Of a stretch of DNA of 64,000 nucleotides, positions 21,513 to 33,119 are shown piece by piece. Within the stretch, counting starts at the first letter, position 1. Every line of letters begins with the position of its first letter. The stretch is from Triglochin maritima (taxonomy: Eukaryota > Streptophyta > Magnoliopsida > Alismatales > Juncaginaceae). The notes beneath the pieces are model-generated. The model saw only the letters and a program-made list of their open reading frames with translations. It was not told the origin of the DNA and did no database searches. Position numbers and translations under genes: made by a program. The stretch is from assembly GCA_963682175.1 (NCBI GenBank), contig OY821791.1:22847826-22911825 (forward strand), read 5' to 3'.

Positions 21513-22791
21513 TGTATACCATACTACATTGGGTAGAGACCATTGGACGTGGAATGCTACAATGTCGTTTACTTCATTATGCGTCCTAGACATAATATTT
21601 ATTTCTTGTGTTTGTACAACTTTTATTAACATCGCGAAGAGACCGGTTGAGATGGCTACTTTAGCATGTTGCCTATGATTATGATGTGTTAATTCTAGAG
21701 GGGCATAAAAAAGAAATGAGTCAACACCGAGTGTAGTAATGATCTAGAACGAGGAAAGGTTTGCTCTAATTGATCAAAGGTGTCTGTTGGGATAAAAAAC
21801 AAAGAATAAAAGGAAAATACTTTAGGGATAGGAATATAATTTTTCTAAGGAATCAAGATACCTTTTGTTTAGTCAGTTTTAACAAAAACATAGGACACGA
21901 TGATATACCAATAGCTTCTTGTTTATTGAGTGTTGTTGAGGTGTTAGATATTAGAAATAGTATGCCTTAGCATCACTTACAAGAAAATACATATTGTTAA
22001 GTCTTTTGATCCAAACATATAGTTGGTGACAATAACTTCAAGCCATTATATATGGCAATCTCTCACGGTTCTTGTTGTACATTTGCAATTTGCGTTTCAT
22101 CTATACGAAGAAGTAGTGCTTTTTTTACTCTCCACGTTTCTCTGTCTTCTCGATCTCCCTAGTGTTATTTCACCCAAATCATCTTCCTTGAAAATCTTGA
22201 CACCGACAAACAACATACACATCCTTGCAATGATCTCTACCCTTAGATGTTGGTAAACATTGATTACACTCAATCATAGACAAATTTAAATAGCGAAATA
22301 AGAAAGATCAAAGTTTTTATAACATTGTAAACCCCTGTTTGCCTCAATATATATACAGTGACTGAGTTAAGAGATCGTAAACTCATTTCAAATCACTTAA
22401 AACTTTTTAAATTGTGGAAACTCAACCTCGATCATGCCTAAGTATGCTAGATCAATAGCAACATCAGCATGCATTTTTTGAAACTAGTGAATTGTTAAAT
22501 GCCTTTTTAATTACCTTGAAATTCATGCGGTGAAGTCCATCGTTACCGAACTTATTGACAATATAACCATTCTCTACAATAACATTTCAATTTTAACCAG
22601 ATTCTCTACAATAATTAGGCTCAACTTTCGGTAAACGTTTTCAATATAATATAGATTCCCATTCCTGATATGAGAAAAAATCTAGTAAATTGTCTTGATA
22701 TATGACTTGAGATACTCAGCACATTGTAAGTGATAAAATTCAATATTTACATCATCTAAGATCAAGAGAATATGTTTCGTAACAAAGGCAG
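21513..22791. other. Region without a recognised gene
   Basis: Short frames on both strands lack any domain I recognise. Its position upstream of the decayed transposase suggests it may be part of the same old CACTA element, but I see no direct support. No LTR ends are present. Confidence 0.35.
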
Positions 22792-23909
22792 CACTAGTGC
22801 AGAAAAGTCCATATACGTCGGATATACAAGGGTATAGACGTCGGATTTTGACGGTCCAAGTACCCGACGTCTATTTCCCTGTCGTCTATTACTTGTTGTA
22901 TAGATGTCGGCTATATACGACCGACGTCTATACAGTGTATACACGTCGGTTATATACGACCGACGCCTATTATATGTTAATTAACTAAAAAATACATTGG
23001 AACGTATATCGGGCATTCTGCACTCACATTAATCAAGCCCAAGCTGCCCAAGTGCCCCAAGTGCCAATCTTTTGACAAATAACCACGAATACCAAGCCCA
23101 ACATGCCCAGGTGCCCCAAGTCGTTCACGTTCAGCAGTAAAGGAGTGGTGGAGTACATCAACCACACCAACAAAAATAAATTCTCCAATGTGGGACTAAA
23201 CTATTACACCAAATAGACGTCGGATATATAGATTAACCGACATCTATCATACAGCACAACCTATAGACGTCGGTCATGCTATACATCCGACATCTATACA
23301 TTGGAAATAACAATAATTAATAAAAATACGCGCTGTAGACGTCGGCTACCATATACAACCGACGTCTATACATGGGTTAATAGTAAAAAAACGTTGCAAC
23401 CATTTTAAGCTCAAGTCGCCCAAAGTGCCCCAAGTGCCAATCTTTTGACCATTAAATATATATATGTGAAGGAGTGTAAATGAGTGATGGAGTACTTCAA
23501 CTCCACCAAAAAAAAAACTTTCTCCAATGTGGGACTAAACATGTCACCATACACACATGTGTACAACACACATGTGATAGTTACAATGATGTAACTATTT
23601 TTAAATACACATTATTCTTATACAAAATAATCCACATAAATTCTTACACGAAATAAATCCCAAAAAATTGCGTTATTTCTGATACAAAATAAATACACAT
23701 AAATTCTTATACGAAATAAATCCAAAAAATAAACAAAAAATATTTTCTTCTTTCAGGAGGTATAGACGTCGGTTATACTAAACAACCGACGTTTCTACAA
23801 ACCTATAGATGTCGGATGTCCAAACATCTGACGTCTATACCGATAGACGTCGGATGTTTTTATATCCGACGTCTATTTGGTGACGTCTATTGAGCATTCT
23901 GCACTAGTG
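22792..23909. mobile_element. Non-autonomous CACTA transposon
   Basis: The terminal inverted repeats are CACTAGTGCAGAA at 22792-22804 and TTCTGCACTAGTG at 23897-23909. They are flanked by an exact 3-bp duplication CAG (22789-22791 and 23910-23912), as expected for CACTA elements. The 1118-bp element has no transposase. Both ends are packed with subterminal repeats of the form TAGACGTCGG and its complement CCGACGTCTA (for example 22838, 22862, 22925, 23215, 23260, 23336 and 23761-23875). The middle contains a duplicated segment: the phrase gtgccccaagtgccaatctt occurs at about 23051 and 23431, each followed by a ccaatgtgggactaaac block. Confidence 0.93.
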
Positions 23910-24925
23910 CAGTGAGATCAATTTGTTGCACCTCTTGGTTATATTCAAAACATATCCCAAATTTCATTAAAACATGCATTACTATCCTATTGGTAATGTT
24001 TCACGGTAACAAAACAAAGCGTATTGATGAGAATGACAAACTACGAGGTCCCTTTGCAATTGTGTTTGGTATGATTCGATAATTCCAAGGTTGAAGAGTT
24101 TGTTTGCATGTTCTGAGGACTCGAAGAACCTGACTTGACATGTAGATCGAGAGACAACGAATGCCAAGTTGCTTCAAGATCTTGCAAATTCTCCCCAGTG
24201 GAAGAAATTGATTCCGACTTCTCGTTATTTGGTGGGAAATTCAGAAACCTGAGACTTGATCTGTGTACTGATGGAATGAATCCTTATGATAGTTAGAGTA
24301 GCCTTCATAGTTTGTGGTCAGTTTTGCTTGTTATTTACAATCTCCCACCACTGTTAAGCATGATCCGCATATACATTATAGTCTTGTCAACGATTTCAGG
24401 TCCATAACAACCATAAAATATGTCCTTGATGTGTACTTGAGACTCTTAATTCTTGAGACTCTTAAGTGATGACCTAACGAAATGGTGGGAAGATGGTGAG
24501 CAAGTGTTGGATGCCCATCGAAAACAGTCATTTACTATACGTGCGATCATCTTCTGCACAATAATTGACTTTCCCGCTTATGGAAATCTGTCGTGATTCC
24601 GTGAAAGGACATAAAGCATGTCCATCTTGTGAAGGGGACACATGTTCCTTGCAGCTAGTGCATGGCAGTAAGATGGTGTATCTTGGTCATCAGAGATTTG
24701 TTCATATAAATCATCTGTACCGTAGATTCAAGAAGGCATTCAATTTAGTTGGTTATGATGTCACTGGATACCTTCTACACCAAAATGGAAGACAACAAAA
24801 GCACAATGCAAAACAACGGGGTTAGTTTAGTTGCCGAATTTTTGCATATCTCTGGTTCTAAAGATAAAAAATCCTATATCTGCCAAGATGTCATACTACA
24901 GTCAAATTGAAGTATATGAGTATTG

Positions 24926-26407
24926 TGTTGTTGTTTTGGCCTTAATATGTGTTTTGATCATTTAATCAACCTAATCTTAATCACAATCAAATGTAGTGTA
25001 GCACACATAATGCATGGAAGATATATTGTATTGTGCTAACATGTACAAGTGATCAAGACTCAAGGAAGAATGTAATTGAAGTCAAGACATATAATCAAGC
25101 TTTTGAAGAGATGTAATTTGCTTTTATTTTGAGTCTTAGAAACTTGTGTAATCTTGAGCATACAAGACTTAAAACTTACTCCCATACACACTAGGTTCAT
25201 TGTAGAAGTCACACACAAAATTTCACATCAATTGGACTTCAATAGATCACCCAAACGTTTACCGGAGAATCACCAAAACCTAAACCTAATCTGCCTGTGT
25301 CAAACGGTCGACCGAACCTAGTTATCTGTTCGACCATTTCAACCAGTTAGCCTACAATGATTTTACCTAACTCCTCCAGTCGATTGCTTGGACCTTTTTG
25401 GTCGACCGTTCCCGTATTTTTGTATGACTGTTAACCTTGTCGTATTATACCAATGGTCGTATTCGTATTTTCATCTAATCCCTGCAAATACAATTATTCA
25501 CCGGTACCTTGAAATGGTCGACCAAATATAAACTTTTCGAGACACCAAAAGTGCATGTTATTTTCAGTCGACCAGACCTTCCAAATGTAGTCGACCGATA
25601 CAATTTCAACCTTACCAAAACCCTAGTTTCGCTCGACCGTCCCTTGTTTGGTCGACCGTTTATTTAAGTCATAGACAAATCTGGTTCGACCGAAGCTTAA
25701 ACTTGTTCGAACGTTTCCTTACCATTAAGGAAACGGTCGATCGGTTGCCCTGATTCGGTCGACCGTTGAGGGATTGTTTTGCTGAATCTTGATTTCTGCT
25801 TGTGTGTTCTTCACACCCATCAATCAATTCTTCCCCAACGGCTAGAAAACTTTAGGAGCTTATAAATAGAGGTCCAAACACATTGTTTAGACAACTCTCC
25901 CACTTCCAATTGTCTCATACATTAGAGAGAAGTCTCCCAATCCTCAATGCTCTAAATCATACACTCCAAGCCTAAACTTCCACACCTTTGATCAATTCTC
26001 AATTCTACTCAATGTGTGCTCAAGCTAGAGAGTGTTATTCCACTCAAGTTCTTTGTTCAAAAGAGTAAAGGCTCTGGTTAAAGCCAAAGCATCCTTCTCA
26101 GATTGTGAGAAGAGGATTCCAAGCTAGGCGAGGGTTGTTCGCTAGCTTTAAGATTGTAAATGCGTTGTCTCACGGCCTGGAACGGGGAGCGGATAGTGAA
26201 GTCATGAGCAGAGCTCGAAGTGTCGAGCGGAGCTTGCAAGAGAGGACGTAGGCGGATGGCCAAACCTCTGTAAAATCCTCATGTCCATTTGTGGTTTGCT
26301 TGTTTCTTCCCTAGTGTGTTTAAATTGTTTCCGCTGCACGTCATGTTTGTATAAGTAGGGATTAAGTGTAATTTGATTAGTTAATTACGGGCCATTACGA
26401 TAGTACA
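24926..26407 (+). mobile_element. Solo copia LTR in the CACTA transposase
   Basis: It is flanked by exact TATTG repeats (24921-24925 and 26408-26412). It starts TGTTGTTGTTTTGGCC and ends GATAGTACA. Palindrome pairs with 22-bp spacing are clear: TCGA centres at 25308/25330 and 25380/25402, with 72 bp between the two pairs. The TATA box is at 25861-25868. There is no internal domain, so this is a solo LTR. Confidence 0.93.
25861..25868 (+). promoter_or_regulatory. TATA box of copia solo LTR
   Basis: TATAAATA lies downstream of the palindrome field, in the same context (GAGCTTATAAATAGAGG) as the sister LTRs. Confidence 0.6.
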
Positions 26408-27059
26408 TATTGAACTTCACCAAATTCGATGTGGTAGTATTTAGATGGAAGTGGGTGGACAAAACAGATTTTTTTATTTTGCATCTCAAGCAAAACATTT
26501 TTTTTTGTAGTAGACCCCAGTGATAATCAATGGTCGGTCATTTTAGAAGGAAAACAACATATTATTTCTCAAGATGATGTCAAAGATACTGAAAATATTC
26601 TTCCATTTTCAACGCAAGTGCCTGAATTGAAGCTAGTCGATGATGATAGAAATGTCGATAACTTACTTATTAGGGAGGATTATCATGAAGGAATATGGAT
26701 TGAAAATCCTAATAACAAAAAATGAAAAAGAAAATCCTAAAGGTTAATCAAGTATTTTGTTAGTTTATGTTAAGACCTCATGAGTTAACTGTGTTTATGG
26801 ACTGACCCATCTTACAATGTACATTGAGTTATTTCTTGTTTTTTTTGTTTTTGTAGGTGAATGAATGACCCACTCCAAAGGATACATTTGCTTTTGTCTA
26901 TACACTTGCCATATAATGATATGTTGTTGATACATTTGCTAGCTGTTGTTACATTAATGGTTGTTGTTCATTATATTTGCTATTGTTAATTTTGTTGTTG
27001 GTTGGATTTGTTCTTGTACAATACTTTTGCATTAGTTACATTTGTTGTCGCAAACTCGT

Positions 27060-27191
27060 GTCTTTCAAATGATAGACCAGACTTTAGAGGTCATACGTGT
27101 CCATTAAAGGACCTTAGTGTCCTTTAAAGGACACAAGTGTCATTTAAAAGAACGGGATTGTTATTTGAGGACACTTTCTTGTTTTAAAGGT
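27060..27191. repeat. TTTAAAGGACA repeat field, block 1
   Basis: Short degenerate repeats of TTTAAAGGACA and its complement (for example 27103-27150) lie downstream of the transposase C-terminus and are cut off by gypsy G2 at 27192. The same repeat type continues at 31174-31650, on the far side of G2. It may be the subterminal repeat of the decayed CACTA element. Confidence 0.6.
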
Positions 27192-28592
27192 TGATTGACA
27201 TCATTTCATGCTTATATTTGTATCTTATATCCATTATCTTTCACCTAAATAATGCTATGTAACGAGTTTTATGTTTAGTTTTCAGGAATAAATAGGTTTG
27301 AAGAGATGTAGCATAAAAGGACCCAAAAGCTGGGAAAAATGACTGAATTGTGACATCTAGGGACTGAGATGCAAGGGAGAAGGACCTGAACGTAAGGCCG
27401 AAGGACCTAAGAACAAAACAGAATACTCCACACCATCATGGGGAGTATTTTAGCAATTCGATTCGGGTCGGAGCTCCAACAAGTAAAATAACCGCATCAA
27501 AGACAAACAATACCAGCAAGAAAAACCCACAACAAATTCCAACCCGATCCAAAGTTTATGGACCGCCAATTGGCGGCCATGGGACCGCTAATTGGCGGTC
27601 CAGATCACTCTGGATCCGGCCAAATTTCTCCAGCACATGTATTAGAGGATGTTTAGTCTATTTTTGGTATATGTTTAGTCCCACATCGAGGGATTGTCCC
27701 GGAGTGCCTTTTTCTATGACTATAAATAGAACTATTCACCTTCTAATGTAATCACTCTATATTTTAAGTGGCTATTCTTCCTACTAGAAGTGAGGCCTTG
27801 AAGCACACACTAAAGTAGGACGATGCTACTTGAAATGTGAGTCACTTTAATAAAAGTTTCTTTATTATATTGTTTGTTTTATGTTTCTTGTTTTACTTTG
27901 TTTAATTTTATTTCATTAGTGTTAGTAGCTTGGTTATTATGCTTTCCTTGCTTAGTGTAATAGTTAGTTTAATGTTTAGTGAGTAGTTCCATCCCCTTTG
28001 GGGGGTGGAGTAGAAGTTCATACATGCAAATGAGAATGGAATGAATGCTTTATTTACAATATGTTGATAAAACATGAATGTATGCTTGCTTGCTTAGGAT
28101 AGAATTTATAACTTGGTGAGTTTTGCCAAAATGATTAGACACCTCTCATGCTTGTTTAGGTTCTGAAATAAACAACTTGTATATGTAAATGTTAATCAAC
28201 TAGAATGGTGAATGGATTGATAGGTTTTGCCATAACATTTAGACACTTCCTATGCAAGATAAAACCACCTTTATTTGTGCTTAAAGAATGTGTTCAACAC
28301 CCACCTCTTTGCATGTGTGCACTCACTCCACCACTTAGGGGTTTTCCATTTCTGAATTCTAGCACTCTTATTTTGTTCTTAGTTAGGTTTTAGTTAATTG
28401 TTTGTTGCTTTCTTTCGCATTTCGTACTTCGTAGTGTAGTGTAGCGTAGAGTAGGATAATCAAACTCTCTTCCATATTTTTGTCACTTGATTTCGTGTAA
28501 ACGAGAGGCTGCTCACCTCCCTGAGGACGACCCGTATTTGCCACCGCTTCAATGCGGCCGTGCACTTGCGGTTTAAATTAGAACGTTCAACA
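27192..28592 (+). repeat. 5' LTR of gypsy G2
   Basis: The LTR is 1401 bp, from TGATTGACATC to ACGTTCAACA. U3 contains the paired palindrome GCCAATTGGC (AATT centres at 27568 and 27590) about 130-150 bp before the TATA box. Next come the TAGTCCCACATCG block and GGGATTGTCCCGG. It ends with GTGCACTTGCGG, the family signature. Confidence 0.9.
27721..27728 (+). promoter_or_regulatory. TATA box of gypsy G2 LTR
   Basis: TATAAATA occurs in the context GACTATAAATAGAAC, conserved in all gypsy LTRs here (for example 40650-40657 on the minus strand and about 53050). It is probably the Pol II promoter. Confidence 0.65.
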
Positions 28593-28598
28593 AGTTTT

Positions 28599-28616
28599 TG
28601 GCGTCGTTGCCAGGGA
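28599..28616 (+). other. Primer binding site of gypsy G2 (tRNA-Asp, two mismatches)
   Basis: The 18 bases match TGGCGCCGTTGCCGGGGA, the complement of plant tRNA-Asp(GTC), at 16 positions. The site starts six bases after the LTR end. Copies in G3 and G4 are exact, so the changes here are decay. Confidence 0.85.
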
Positions 28617-29637
28617 GGTGCCAGTCCAGACTCTTGTTTGGACGATTCGAGTGGATTTAATTTTTGTCTTGTAGTTTTCTTTGTCTCAAGAGACTCAAAT
28701 TACGAAGGGGAAGCATCTGGTGAAGTTTGGAGGCGAGCTGAGAAACGAAGACCGCCAATCAGCGGTCTGGAAATTTCTGTTCACCTCTAAATTTCTGTGG
28801 AGTATTTCTTTATTTGATATAGTGATCTGGGACTCGATTTGGCAGGTTTTGACTTATAGTTTGTTCCCAGATCAATAATCAAACCTCCTTTAAGCAACTT
28901 GGACTCTAAAACCCAAAGCAAAAGATTAGACATTCTTTTTGTTTAGGTCATGCATCATGTATGTGACTTAGGCATATAGATTGTCTTTCATTTTAGATTT
29001 ATTTTCAGTTGTTGTGTGCTGGCGTGAGGTACGCACCTTCTACTCTCATTCATGCATTTCGTATGAACATGCATTAGTTAGTAGGAAGTGCATTGAAACA
29101 AGTGTGAGTTGAGCGTTTGTTTGGAGAGTTGATTGTTAGATTTAGACTCCAAAATACTACTAAGGAGGGGCTGTCCCATAAAAGATGGGGGTGGGGGATT
29201 TCATCACCCTTTCCTTCGCCCCAAAAACCACACTAATCAAGAACCTAATTTTAAAATCAAGTAGACATTGGCCCTAAGGACTTCGGGCGCATTAGGAGAG
29301 TGATCTGGTCCCGACCGTCATGACCTGATCGGCGTTGCCCACTTTGTCGATAGTAGGAGAGACGAGATCTCCGGATCATGGCTCCCTTGCTGGGCTTTGT
29401 GGTCCTCGTTGTAGGGAGGTGAGGCGTGTTGAGGCCGTGTTACCTCGCAGTTATTCGTCTAGCTGTAAGGACCTATAGCGACCTTAGGATTGCTTAAACC
29501 TTGTTTGCTTGTGTGCTTCCACTTGTACCCATCCGCCGTAGCATAAGGACTTCTTCCCTTCTCTCCTGAGTCATTCTTTCTCTCCTATGTTCCACTGTCT
29601 TCTCCTCTACACACATTCTTTGTTATAAAAAAAGGCT
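28617..29637 (+). other. Untranslated leader of gypsy G2
   Basis: This long leader lies between primer site and gag and is shared with G3 (38707-39768, minus strand) and more distantly with G4. It contains a copy of the element palindrome (gccaatcagcggtc) near 28753. A conserved segment runs at about 29290-29500 (cggcgttgccc, cctcgttgtagggaggtgag). A leader of this length is usual in Athila/Tat elements. Confidence 0.65.
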
Positions 29638-30246
29638 TTGGTTTGTGTGTGTGCACCTTTGTGCATGCTTTCGTGGACACGAGACGAGAGGGGTCGTTTG
29701 ACGAGGAGCGTTGTCAATCTGGCTTCAGTAATCGATTTCTCGAAGCCTTCCTCCTCTCGTGTCGCACACAGTCCGGGTTCAATAGCTGCTAATTTCCGTG
29801 AGGAGGAGCAGTTGCTGGACCCACCTGTTCGACCTGTTCTTCCAATTGTCGTTCCCATACCTCTCCGTGATCGATGCTACCCGAGCCGTACAGCTCTACC
29901 CTCATGTATCGTATTGCCAGAGGCAAATGGGAACCATTTTGAGGTTAAGCCTCAGTTTATTTCCATGCTCCCTCACTTCACTGGGAAATGTGACCCCTAT
30001 ATCTTTCTCAGGGAATTTAAGGAGGTCTGTGCTATGTTCAAGCTGCAACAACTTAGCACAGACTCCATCCATCTTAGGCTTGTCCCTTTTGCGCTGAAAG
30101 ATGATGCCAAGAAGTGGTTTTACAGCAACCAGGCGAAATCCTTTAGGACTTGGGATGAGTTTCAATCTGCATTCCTCAAGAAGTACTTCCCAAATCATCA
30201 GACTCAAAAATTGAGGAACGAAATCAATTCGTTCTATCAACTTTAG
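29638..30246 (+). CDS. Gypsy G2 Gag (N-terminal part, truncated)
   Basis: This is an open frame of 202 codons. Residues 1-90 are a variable N-terminus. From about residue 90 the conserved Retrotrans_gag domain begins: a KPQFISMLPHF segment, DPYIFLREFKEVC, then FKLQQLSTDSIHLRLVPFALKDDAKKWFY and FQSAFLKKYFP, ending with KLRNEINSFYQL. Athila/Tat Gag normally continues with a zinc knuckle and protease. Here a stop at 30244 (in place of the H codon seen in G3) and then the deletion junction at about 30271 end it. Gag would form the particle shell. The chosen ATG is the first in the frame, but translation could start earlier in a non-ATG context. Confidence 0.8.
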   Translation: MVCVCAPLCMLSWTRDERGRLTRSVVNLASVIDFSKPSSSRVAHSPGSIAANFREEEQLLDPPVRPVLPIVVPIPLRDRCYPSRTALPSCIVLPEANGNHFEVKPQFISMLPHFTGKCDPYIFLREFKEVCAMFKLQQLSTDSIHLRLVPFALKDDAKKWFYSNQAKSFRTWDEFQSAFLKKYFPNHQTQKLRNEINSFYQL

Positions 30247-30270
30247 ACCGAAACATTTCATGCATATCTA

Positions 30271-31173
30271 GAGGGATTGTCCCGGAGTGCCTTTTTCTAT
30301 GGCTATAAATAGACTCTTCACCTTCTAATGTAATCACTCCATATTTTAAGTGGCTATTCTTCCTACTAGAAGTGAGGCCTTGAAGCACACACTAATGTAG
30401 GAGGATGCTACTTGAAATGTGAGTCACTTTAATAGACGTTTCTTTATTATGTTGTTTGTTTTATGTTTCTTGTTTTACTTTGTTTAATTTTATTTCATTA
30501 GTTTTATTAGATTAGTTATTATACTTTCCTTGCTTAGTGTAATAGTTAGTTGAATGTTTAGTGAGTAGTTTCATCCCCTTTGGGGGGTGGAGTAGAAGTT
30601 CATACATGCAAATGAGAATGAAATGAATGCTTTATTTACAATATGTTGATAAAACATGAATGTATGCTTGCTTGTTTAGGATAGAATTTATAACTTGATG
30701 AGTTTTGCCAAAATGATTAGACAGCTCTCATGCTTGTTTAGGTTCTGAAATAAACAACTTGTATATGTAAATGTTAATGAACTAGGATGGTTAATGGATT
30801 GGTACGTTTTGCCATAACATTTAGACACTTCCTATGCGTGATAACACCACCTTTATTTGTGCTTAAAGAATGTGTTCAACACCCACCTCTTTGCATGTGT
30901 GCACTCACTCCACCCCTTTGGGGTTTTCCATTTCTGAATTCCAGCACTCTTATTTCATTCTTAGTTAGGTTTTAGTTAATCATTTGTTGCTTTCTGTCGC
31001 ATTTCGTACTTCATAGTGTAGTGTAGCGTAGAGTAGGATAATCAAATATCTTCCATATTTTTGTCAGTTGATTTCGTGCAAACGAGAGGCTGCTCACCTC
31101 CCTGAGGACGACCCGTATTTGCCACCGCTTCAACGCGGCCGTGCACTTGTGGTTTAAATTAAAACGTTCAACA
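30271..31173 (+). repeat. 5'-truncated 3' LTR of gypsy G2
   Basis: It begins at GAGGGATTGTCCCGG, equivalent to about 27688 in the 5' LTR, and runs to ACGTTCAACA. It retains the TATA box (about 30304), R and U5 but lacks U3. It has small differences from the 5' LTR at a few percent of sites. Confidence 0.85.
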
Positions 31174-31650
31174 TGACACGTTCGAGTTCCAAGGATGGAT
31201 TCGTGCTTTAAAGAATGGACTCATGTCCTTTAAAGGACAAACTTATTCTTTAAGGAAAGGACCCTTTCGAGTTACAAAAAACAAACAAGTGCTTTAAAGG
31301 AGATAAGTATCCTTCAAAGGGTAGGCTTGTGATTTAAGGCTTAAAGACCCTTTCGATTTTTAAAAGAAACATTTGAGTTTCAAAGGACATACCAAGTTTC
31401 AAAGGACATACCAAAATTTTAAAGCACACTTTGAGATTAATGGACACATTCCAGTTTAATGGACATAAGTGTCCTTCTAAAGGCAATAAGGACCCTTTCG
31501 AGATTTAAAGGAAACTTCTAGTTTCAAAGGACAGACCATTGTTTTAAACGACACTTCTAGTTTTAATTGACATATTCAAGTTTAAAGGACATAAGTGTCC
31601 TTTTGTGGTAAATAAGGACTCTTTCGAGTTTTGTGGACATACAAGTTTTA
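31174..31650. repeat. TTTAAAGGACA repeat field, block 2
   Basis: Many degenerate copies of an 11-bp phrase (TTTAAAGGACA and its complement) are present, with recurring neighbours such as ggaccctttcgag (about 31258, 31491 and 31616). It is non-coding. Together with blocks at 27060, 33120 and 57700 it probably marks the CACTA family whose transposase lies at 24080-26730. Confidence 0.7.
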
Positions 31651-33119
31651 AAATATTTAAGAGTATGAAAAAAAAATCTTACTGCCTTTAAAATTGTCAA
31701 ACAATTACAATTTCAAGAGTTGTATCTAATTACAATTTGAAATACACAAAAAATGCATATAATTACAGTTGACAAAATTCCGCATCAATTTTATGCTATC
31801 AACAATTGGCTTCTGAATGTGGAGTGCCTAAGCAACACATTGCCATTTTGCATCTGACTGAGTGTACGCAAATATTAACTGTCCATTTCAGTTGAGGGAT
31901 GTATGTCTAGCATCAAGCATTTTATCCAATGAATGACATACACTCCACGATCGTTGCTATTTGATGGTTGGTGTTGGCAATTTTCCCTTTCATAGGACAA
32001 TTTCCACTCAATGTTGAGATAGGATTTCTAGAATTCTACCATCATTACCATAGCTTCTTCATGGACACCCACTGTTGTTGTTGGATCATCATTGTATCCA
32101 ACAAACCCCAGAATGTTGTTAAGGTTTGTTATATTTATATTTTTTCCATCCACCGTAAGTAGTATCCAATGACCTGAATTTATTAATGGTTGGGTGATTA
32201 CACTGTCCATTGGGTCCTAGTCTTTTAGTTTGTCATCTACCATAGATGAAGTCCAATGATAGTCTCCAGACAAGATAGTAGAGGTTGTCAAGCATGGAAT
32301 GGGGATCACCTTCCTTTTGTAGCATCCCAGATTCTACTTTCGCTCCAACACATCAAGTAACGTGTCTATTACTATCCCTTAAAATGAGTACAATTAACTT
32401 GACATTTCAGTGGATTAAAAGAAAACTCGATTTACAAAATGAAATATACTTATGTCCGTTGATAGATCTCACTGTTTAGTGATGAGATCTTTTCGATATG
32501 TCTACCTCACTTGGACCATGTCCTTGCACCACACATATTCTTGCATGTTTTTCCCCGGTTCTATTAAATTGAGAAACACATTTTTCTCATCATTTGCCAA
32601 CCTAGCCATGACTTTCATGTCGATGTTTTTATTTAGTTGTGTGATTTGGATGTCTAGATAGCTTTTTGTTGGAGAATTTACTTCTTGTTTGTCTAAAATT
32701 TCATTTCTAACATATTTCAGCCTCTTCTACACAATTGTGTCTTCTGTGATTTGTGCTCTTCTTGTATTTTTTCAATCGGGTTCTTCTCTTGAACCCCATT
32801 CTTCTTCTTCTTCTTCAGACTTTTTAGTCATCTTCTTTTGTCCTCTTCCTATTTCTCATCCTCTTCTTCTTTCTTTTTCCTTTATGCCTCCTTCATCTTC
32901 ATTTCTTCCTCTTCTCGTACTCTACTTTCCTTTTATTCTGTTCAGCTTCTTCTTCATTTCTCTTCCTTTGCTTTTCATCCCTCTTCTTCTTCTTCTTCTT
33001 CTCTTCCTCTTTTGCGCTTCATCTTTTTTCTTGTTCTTTACTTTCTCTAATTCTTCTTCTCCTCCACCAATGAAGTCAAGATTCATTGTTTTGTTCAGTT
33101 AAATATCATTTAAGATGAT

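Larger units (their letters stand above)
24080..26730 (+). pseudogene. CACTA TNP2-like transposase, decayed and split
   Basis: Coding remnants occupy 24080-24925 and 26413-26728. In order they show a LFACSEDSKNLTWHVDR-like zinc-region segment (the W is now a stop), LDLCTDGMNPY, a SLWSVLLVIYNLPP segment and RAIIFCTI-IDFPAYGNLS. Then come a HKACPSCEGDTCSLQL metal-binding stretch, YLGHQRF and RRFKKAF. After the inserted copia LTR follow NFTKFDVVVFRWKWV, a degraded FILASQAK block, VVDPSDNQWSV and an acidic C-terminus ending in WIENPNNKK. This order is that of plant TNP2/Transposase_21 proteins, which cut and paste CACTA elements. Several stops and frameshifts occur. The N-terminal exons were not found, and the non-autonomous CACTA element sits immediately upstream. 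Confidence 0.85.
27192..31173 (+). mobile_element. Ty3/gypsy element G2 with pol deleted
   Basis: The order is 5' LTR (27192-28592), primer site (28599-28616), a roughly 1-kb leader, gag (29638-30246) and a 5'-truncated 3' LTR (about 30271-31173). The gag reading runs directly into the LTR at gagggattgtccc. Protease, reverse transcriptase, RNase H, integrase and the U3 of the 3' LTR are deleted between short matches. The shared 0.9 kb of the two LTRs looks about 95% identical by eye. The outer flanks (AAGGT and TGACA) do not match, so the original target duplication is lost or one end is rearranged. The element sits inside a TTTAAAGGACA repeat field. Confidence 0.85.

Noticed and set aside
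28205..28393. Recurrent ~60-codon frame in gypsy LTRs
   Set aside because: It recurs at 30787, 51953 and 59919 only because the LTRs are homologous. Its sequence drifts with indels and shows no coding constraint.
29798..30261. Additional open frames overlapping G2 gag
   Set aside because: They are shadow frames of the Gag domain and have no similarity of their own.
27192..31173. A target-site duplication for G2
   Set aside because: The flanks AAGGT and TGACA do not match, and I could not shift the ends to make them match.
32689..33102. Plus-strand 137-codon Ser/Leu/Phe-rich membrane-like protein
   Set aside because: It is the antisense of a Lys/Glu-rich stretch in the minus-strand Ulp1-like remnant. 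Hydrophobic runs here come from CTT/TTC repeats.
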